Assembly: GCA_000328365.1 (NCBI GenBank)
Contig: KB302196.1
Coordinates: 1 to 64,000, forward strand
Direction: 5' to 3'
DNA length: 64,000 bases
From: Capitella teleta
Taxonomy: Eukaryota > Annelida > Polychaeta > Capitellidae
Part shown: in pieces, positions 57,101-64,000 of the stretch
How positions within the stretch are numbered: the first letter of the stretch is position 1
Layout of the letters: each line of letters starts with the position of its first letter
Made by a program: the position numbers and the translations under genes
Notes under the pieces: model-generated
Told to the model about the DNA's origin: nothing
What the model saw: only the letters and a program-made list of their open reading frames with translations
Databases searched by the model: none

Positions 57101-60100
57101 CTTCAGGCTTCCACGGTGGTTGACAGCAAGTGACATAGTTCTACGTGAGCAGGAGACAACGATGTTGGATTCAATGTTCCTCAGGTTTGTAGCATCATGA
57201 TCAATGTTGAGGTTGAAATTCTCATAGCCACTGAAAGGAGTGGTGATGGTGCCAGTGCTCGTCATTCTCTTCCAGTCACCGTTGTGGTTCACATTGATGC
57301 CAAAATCTCCGATCGGGGTCTTCATGGTACCAGATGATACAATCCGAGTGAAGTCAGATGCAGTGTGATCAAGCTTAATTTCAAACGTCCTGAAAGACTC
57401 AAATGGAGTAGCAATGTTCAAGGCGGCCAGGAACTTCTTTGGATTGCCATTGTAGCTGATTGATGAAACAAACTCCCCTTGAGGAATGTTGAGCTGAGCT
57501 TTAGTGAGCATATTGTAGATATCCTCGCAGTCATTATCGATCACAAGTTTGTAGTTATTGAATCCTCTGATGGGAGTGATGACTTCAAGGGCTGTGACAA
57601 ACTTCCTCGGACTTCCAGCATGGTCAATAGCAGCACTGAAGACACCCATCTGCATGGTAAGCTTAGCAGAGGTCTTGAAAGCAGACAATTCATATCCGGT
57701 GTGCTCCACAGCAGCGCCAATTTCTTCAAAACCACGGAAGGGAGTGGTCAATGCCAAGGAAGACTTGATTCCATTACGGATAGCTTCATGCACAAAGGAG
57801 TAGCCAGCATTTCCCATGCTTGTTCTGATATCAACAAGTGAGTTGATAGCAGAAGCATCTCTGGCTGTGTGGTCAATGGTTGCATCAATCTCGCTGTATG
57901 GTGAGTTAGCAATGAACTTTGTGATGAATCTCTCAGCAGCACCTTCATGGGTAAAGACGTATTTGTATTCAATGGATGGGCTGGTAAACAAAAACTTGAA
58001 GTTCATGTTGGTGATATCAGGACTGTTGTTTTCAATGACCCAGGACTTCTGGTTCAATCCTTTATGAGGAGTATTGAGAGTCAAAGAGGTTCTGAAGTTG
58101 CTTGGTCTTCCACGGTGGTTCAGAGATGCTTGGTATTGCCCAATTGGTGTGTCTAGGGTTACACTGGTAACAATGCTGCTTGAATCTCTTCCTGTGTGAG
58201 TGATGGTAGCAACCATTCTTTTGTAGCCACTAAATGGAGTAACAGCGGTCACAGTAGAAGTGAATCGCGATGGTTTGCCCTGGTGGTTCAGACTGATCTC
58301 AAAGCGTCCAATAGGAGTCTCAGAAGAAATGCTGCTCTCAATGCTGCTCAAATCAGCAGCAGAGTGGCTGATTGTGACAGACATTCTCTCGTAGCCTCTG
58401 TGGGGAGTTCTGATGAATCCAGTTGAAGAGAAGTGAGCCAGGAGACCTTTGTGGTTAAAGTTGACTTCGTATTCACCAGTGGGAATAGCCACAGTGAGAG
58501 ATGTTTCAATATCAGAAACCTCAACAGCCGCATGTGTCAGAACAGCAGTCATTCTCTCGTATCCTCGAATGGGGGTGGTGAGAGTTAAGGTGGTGGTGAA
58601 TCTGGAAACAACGCCTTCGTGATTGAGGCTCATATCGTATGTTCCACTTGGGATAACCACTGTCAAAGAGCTCTGAATGTTGGACAACTGCCTAGCTGAG
58701 TTACTCAAGGAAGCTGACATACGTCCATAGCCTTCAATTGGCGTGGAAATGCTCACAGATGAAGTGAATCTGGTGGGGACTCCGTTGTGGTTGAGGCTGG
58801 CTTCAAACTGACCAATGGGAGTAACCAAAGTGGTGCTGGTCTGGAAATTTTTCAGGCTTTTGCCATCATGAGTGACAGATGCTGACATGGTTCTGTAGGG
58901 ACGGAAGGGGGTGCTAATGGTCACACTGGAAGTGAACTTGTTCATGGTACCCTTGTGCATCAGAGTGGAACCAAACTGTCCATAAGGAGTGTTCAGAGTT
59001 AGGGTGGACTCAATATCAGCCATGCTAGGACCAGAATGGGACAGAGAAGCAGACATCTCATCATAGCCACGGAATGGAGTTGTCACGGTCAAGGTGGTGG
59101 TGAACTGAGATGGAGATCCATTGTGAACCAAACTAATTCCGAATTGACCCCATGGAGTGTTGACGTTTCCATTTGAGGTGATTCTGCTCATGTCATTGCT
59201 GTCATGGTTCAAGCTGCCAGTCATACTTTCGTAGCCTATGAAGGGAGTGTTGATCTCAAGGTTGGTTCTGAAGTTGCTTGGGCTGCCAGCATGAGTGAAT
59301 TCGTGCTTGAAGAGGCCTAGAGGAGTGCGGAATTGGCTCTTTGAAACAATATTAGCGATGTCTCTGGCATTATGCTCGATTTCAGCGGCAAGATCTTCAT
59401 AGCCACGGAATGGAGTGCTGACCTCAAGAGAGGTCTTCAGGTTCTTTGGGAAACCCTTGTAGTTCAGTTTAGCGCCAAAGTCACCCAGAGGAGTCATCAG
59501 GCTACCCTCAGAGACAATATTTCTGATATTTGGGCTGGCATGGTCCAAAGTAAAAGCCAAACGACGAAGGCTGGGGAAGAAAGTTGTCAATTCCGAGTTT
59601 GCTTGGAATTTTGTGATATCCCCGTCAAAGTTGAGAGTAAAAGAGAAGTCACCCATGGACGAGGTGAGTGTAGCACTGGTAGCAACTTTGGAGCTGGTGT
59701 AGGAATTGACGAGCTCAATGATGAACCTATCATACCCTCTAAATGGAGTGTTCACTTCTAGTTTGGTGTTCATGTTAGTCAAGTCACCACGGTGGTTCAG
59801 GCGAGCAAGGAATGCTCCAATTGGTGTCGTGGCTTCAACCGTTGTCAAGATGGAAGTAAGAGAAGCTCCTTCGTGGTTCAAAGAGAGGCTGTATCTGTCA
59901 TTTCCAGGGAAGGGACTGGTCACCTCAAACATTGTAGCAAAGTTCTCCTTTGGTCCCTGGTGATCAAAAGAGTAAGTAAATTCTCCCATGGGAGTCACCA
60001 GCTTAGCAGAGTTCTTGATAGTGGTTTCAGTCCTTGCAGTGTGGTCCATGCTGATCTCATATCTCTGGTGCTCACTGAAAGGAGTGGTGATGACTGCACT

Positions 60101-63100
60101 TGTCTTGAATTTTTTGGCGTTTCCATTGAAGGTGACAACATGGCTGAAAGCGCCGACTGGAGTGTTAGCATTTCCGCTTGAGCTGATTCTCCTGACGTTG
60201 CTTGCATCGTGGTCAATCTCATAGTTGAAGCGATCAAAAGCAGAGAACGGGGTCTCGATGGATCCACTGCTTCTCATGGTGATGAAGCCTCCACGGTGGT
60301 TGACATCAACAGAGAATCTTTTGTATCCAGGGAATGAGGTATCCAAAGCAATGTTGCTGATCATTGCGTTATCAGCAGGCATGTCATGATTGAGAGTCAG
60401 TTGAATGGACTGGAAGTTGGGAATGGTGCTCTCAAAACGTCCATAGCAGGTGAAGCCGGAGGCTGTGGTGCTGTGGGTGTACTCTGCAGACATCCTTTCA
60501 TATCCCCGGAATGGTGTCTCAACATTGGCCTCTGTCTTGAAAGATGCAAGGGTACCTTCATGGTTGAATCCAACTACGAATTGTTCCATGTTTGTGTATG
60601 GAGTAGTCAGTTTAATGCTGCCGAAAACAGTGCTACCCAGGTTGAAGCGAGTGGTGAATTCAACCTTCTTGTTCATGTAGTCAGCTGAAAGGACAGTGGT
60701 GAAATCCTTGATGAAACCATCGTGTCTCAGAGCAACAATCACAGTAGGAATGTTAGCCAGAGGGGTGGTGACCTTAACAGTGGTTCTCAGGGTATTTCCA
60801 TTCAGGTTGTAAGTGACCTCTGCGCCCATTTTATTGTAGCCAGAAAAAGGTGTGACTACATTGGCAGAAGTTTGGAAGTTGTTGCCAGGTCCCGCATGCT
60901 TGATGCTCAGCTCAAAGTTCTCATAGCCGGCAGCAATGACAACAAAGTTGTTGGTGAAGTCAGCAGACAATCCTTGGCTGATTCTGAAGCTGTATTCACT
61001 TGGGATGTTCACCTTGGCACTCATTCGCATCACCTTTCCAGTCAACTTGAACTCTGAACCAGCAGTGTAGCGACCACCATTGTACTCAAATGCTCCATTG
61101 TTCTCAAAGTTTCTCCAATTTCTTCCAGTATGCTCGAAGTTCATGTTCATAGACTTGAGGATGTAATAGGGAGTGGCGATGGAGATCCTGCCTGTGGGCT
61201 CCATGTTGTTCAGGTTGAATTCCGTAGATCCAGTCATCAGTTTGCCATTGAAGTTGATGTTCAGGTTGTTTGAGAATTGTCTGTAATCCCCAGAGTGGGT
61301 GAAATCAATGCTGATCAGGTTGTAGGAAGTCTCAATTTTAGCTGAGGATGCCATGTTAGTTCCCTCTAGCTTGAAGGCATACTCGCCATTAACAATATAG
61401 CCATTGTAGTTGACAACACCAGTGGTCTTGAAGTCAGTAGCTTGTCCTTCATGCTCAAAGTTCAGAGACATCACTCTGGCGCCATCAAAGGGAGTTTTCA
61501 GAGTAACTTTTCCTTCAACAGTAGATCCAACTGAAAATTCGTGAGATATTTCGATTTTCTGGCCATTGAAGTACTCGATCTCAGTGTTGGTGGAATGCAT
61601 CTGCCAGCCTCTGATTCTCATATTATTGTCGATTTGTCCTTGGTATTGAGGAGTCTGGATGGATAGCTTGTTCTGGATCTTGCCGCCATTGTTCCTGAAG
61701 TGGACAAAGGAACCCTTCACAAACCGCAGCACATCAAATGGACTCTGGAAATCGATGGTGGATCTGATCTTCTTCAAATTAGCAGTGTCCATCTTCACAA
61801 AGAGAGACATCTTCTGTCCCAGCATATTGTGCTCCAGCTCTGTGGTGCACTCAAAGTCGCGCCCGTGGCCATCAAACTTAGTGCCGAAATACACATCTCT
61901 CGCATACTCAAAAGGAGTTTTGAGGGCAAGGCTGCCCATCTTGATGGAATCCATGCCAAGTTGTCCAATGACCTGGATAACCTGTTCAGGGGCATATTCA
62001 AAGTCAGTAGTGGCAATCCAAATGTCATTTTCTTTCTTCGTCACTTGGGTCAAAGCAACCTTCTTCAGGTAGGGGAATGGCGTGGTGATCTGGGCAGTGG
62101 CGCGCATGATGGTCTCCTGGTAGGATCCAGAGCTCTCAAAAACGATTTTCTTGTTGCTGCCATAGCTCAACTCATTGGTGAGCCCATAAAATCTCTCTTG
62201 AATCTGGTTGGTCATGTCCAGGGTGATAACCTCGGTGAATGGGCTGAGGAACTTGGACTTCATGTTCAGTTTACCTGGGGCGGCATCAATTTCATGCTCA
62301 TAAGAGATAGACTGTCCACGAGCCCACTGCAATGATCCATCACTCTTGATGTTTTCCCAGGAGTTGAGATCATTGGAGTGAGCAAGATTCATGCGAAGAT
62401 CCTTGGCATAGCTAAGTGGGGTCTGCAGAATGGTCTTCACTTCCCACGAACGCTTGCTGCGGCTCAGTCTGTGCATGGCATCCAAGTCAAATAGGCTTTT
62501 GTTAGAGTCGCATTCCAGCTCGATGTGATGCTTGACTTTGTTCTCGTCATTTTCATGATTCCAAGTAAGCTTAGACTGTCTGTAGCCATGGAAGGGAGTT
62601 GTGATGACCATTTCTCCATTGTTCTTCATTTCATATCCTCTTCTAAAGTGAGTCATCTGGAATTGTGTGCTGATTCTCTGGCTGGGAGACCACTGAGTCT
62701 CAAAGTTGCTGTTGAAGGTTCTGCCATTGTCAGTGTGACGAAGAGTGGCCGTGATGCTCTCAAAGCCGTTGTATGGGCTGGTGAAGGTCATTACTCCGCT
62801 GATGAGTCTCTGGGGTGTCAGACTGATCTCGCCGTTGAACTCAAGCTGAGATACCCTGTTTTCCCATTGTGCTTTGGTGGTTGATTCAAAGGTGTTGGCA
62901 CCTAGATTGTATGCCAATTCACCTTTGAACATTCTGTACCCAACAAATGGAGTGCCAATCTTGAGGATGGACTCGATCTGCTTGAAACCAATGAGCTTTT
63001 TAAGGATGAACTCAACATTGACCTTCTTGTTTGAATCCCATGAAGCCTCAACCTCCGTCTTCACACCTTTAGTTGTCAAATCATGCTCAATGCTGGCACT

Positions 63101-64000
63101 CAGATCCTCAAAACCTGGGAAGCCACTCGTGAAGCGCACCTTAGCCTGCATGTCATTGTTGGTGGTGTACCATTCCTGCTCTTGGTAGACGCCTTCGAAT
63201 TCAACACTGGCAAAATTTTGTGGCCAGGTGACTTTCATCTGCATAGCTGGAGTCTGCTTGTCCATGGTCATTTGTCCGTTGACAGTGACTTTGCTGTCGG
63301 CTTCCCATGAGGTTTCTCCACTGACAGACAGAACTTGTGCCCTCCTCGATACTTGGGTCTTGGCATCAATTTGACGTCCAGGCCATTGCAAAGAGAGACC
63401 ATTCTTGATGGAGAAGTTGGGAGCATAGTTCCCACGAAGGATGTTGCTAACTTCTACAAGGTAAGTGTTTCCCAGGAAAGTGGTGTCAATATGAGTCATC
63501 AAGTTAGAAAGGTCGGGGTTCAATCGTGCATTCAGAGACATGGGCTCAAAATCAGGGATGGTCAAAGTAGCAGAGAGATCATGAATGGGAGTCATCTTAT
63601 AGACAGATTCCAAACGAACGTTTTCATACTTCTGGAGCTGAATGTCCAGGTTGTGATGGTACTCTTTCGGATTTTTCTCCTCAATGGACTGAGTCCATGC
63701 CATCTCACGACCAGGATACAAAAGCTTAGCCTCACCGCTCATCTTTAGTGGAATAGTGCTCTCCCTCTTCAGTCCAAGGTCCAGACTGCCAAGATCTTGT
63801 TCTCCAGCCTTGACTGCTCCTGCAGATTTCAGTTCGACAGTGTTGTGCATGTGATCGAGCTTTACTTCATAGTCAATATGCTGAAAAAAAAAACATATTT
63901 ATAATTATATGTCTATGAATAGCATTATGAATCACCTTCAGTGGGAACTGGAGTCTAGCAGTGCCATCAACAGTGGCTGCATTGGCTCCAATTTCATACG
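51107..64000 (-). CDS. Large lipid transfer protein (apolipophorin/apoB-like), C-terminal part
   Basis: Exons read on the minus strand: 64000-63936 (continues beyond the window), 63880-55128, 55075-54752, 54693-54077, 54022-53874, 53707-52334, 52272-51712, 51630-51248 and 51187-51107, about 4100 residues in all. The 8.75-kb exon encodes dozens of alternating beta-strand repeats with the theme TPFRGYERMS...H, the amphipathic lipid-binding sheets of large lipid transfer proteins. Next come an amphipathic helical section (TSTYRRMSRQIQTAFENEI), a VWD domain (GSQHFMTFDKRFYEFAGEC ... GLFGTYNNEPADD) with a cysteine-rich end, a VWA-like domain (ADVVFILQHAE ... RYSIIGYG, 52272-51712), and a basic tail RRKNHRRQRNNNN. 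Such proteins carry lipids in body fluid or yolk. The vitellogenin N-terminal module should lie past 64000. Near 56670-56700 the frame shifts by one base with no intron, so a sequencing error or a lesion is likely there. Confidence 0.88.
57200..60900 (-). repeat. Coding repeats of ~56 residues in the lipid transfer protein
   Basis: Within the giant exon the protein repeats with a period near 56 residues (about 168 bases), each made of a longer half starting TPFRGYxxMxxxxxH and a shorter half starting TPxGxFxxxLxHxG. The most regular run is about 58000-59400. The alternation fits pairs of amphipathic beta hairpins. Similar but more diverged units extend on both sides. Confidence 0.7.

Noticed and set aside
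61700-62335. 211-residue open frame on the plus strand
   Set aside because: Antisense shadow of the giant repeat exon. Composition follows the reverse complement of the TPF/H repeats.

Overview
The window is nuclear DNA from an animal. It has spliced genes with GT-AG introns, animal-only families (claudin-type tetraspan proteins, a rhodopsin-class receptor, von Willebrand D/C8/TIL mosaics, a large lipid transfer protein of the apolipophorin/apoB kind), tRNA-derived SINEs, LINE and P-like DNA transposon remnants and a Ty3/gypsy fossil. Intergenic DNA is AT-rich and exons are near 50% GC. Most introns from 31.5 kb onward are only 44-61 nt, unusually short for an animal. I cannot fix the phylum from sequence alone. 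A marine invertebrate with compact introns (a sponge is one candidate) fits.

Layout. 1-8.3 kb is mostly non-coding, with one candidate small secreted cysteine-rich peptide (minus strand, 4882-5103) and scattered repeats. 8.3-12.26 kb and 12.31-16.67 kb are two nearly identical copies on either side of a 50-N gap. They look like the two alleles of one locus, left as unmerged contig ends. The copies carry SINEs and part of a Ty3/gypsy fossil. A rhodopsin-class receptor gene at 17.3-18.2 kb is disrupted by a 29-bp tandem duplication. At 20.2-29.3 kb three claudin-superfamily genes lie head to tail; the first hosts a P-element-like transposase remnant in its large intron, and a LINE fragment with an (ATT)n tail lies between the first and second. 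At 31.5-33.1 kb is a nine-exon pantothenate-kinase-like gene. 33.1-38.6 kb is gene-poor and holds a second P-like remnant, a SINE, a long inverted repeat and the second N gap.

From 38.7 to 42.0 kb a 15-exon gene encodes a protein with four SPRY domains, made by an internal duplication and ending in a CaaX-like CCIL. From 44.65 to 49.56 kb a 20-exon gene encodes a secreted mosaic: signal peptide, Ly6/uPAR-like head, three VWD modules, two C8-TIL-TILa blocks, two EGF domains and a terminal thrombospondin type 1 repeat. Converging on it from the minus strand (51.1 kb to beyond 64 kb) is the C-terminal part of a giant lipid transfer protein. It has an exon of about 8.75 kb coding for degenerate beta-strand repeats, then a VWD, a VWA-like domain and a basic tail. 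Its N-terminal lipid-binding module lies outside the window.

The genes do not form an operon or pathway. The claudin trio is a tandem family and the rest are unrelated neighbours. Best leads: the four-SPRY CaaX protein, the kinase with an eroded substrate motif, a template-switch inversion visible between the two copies, and a strong excess of the palindrome TGACGTCA.
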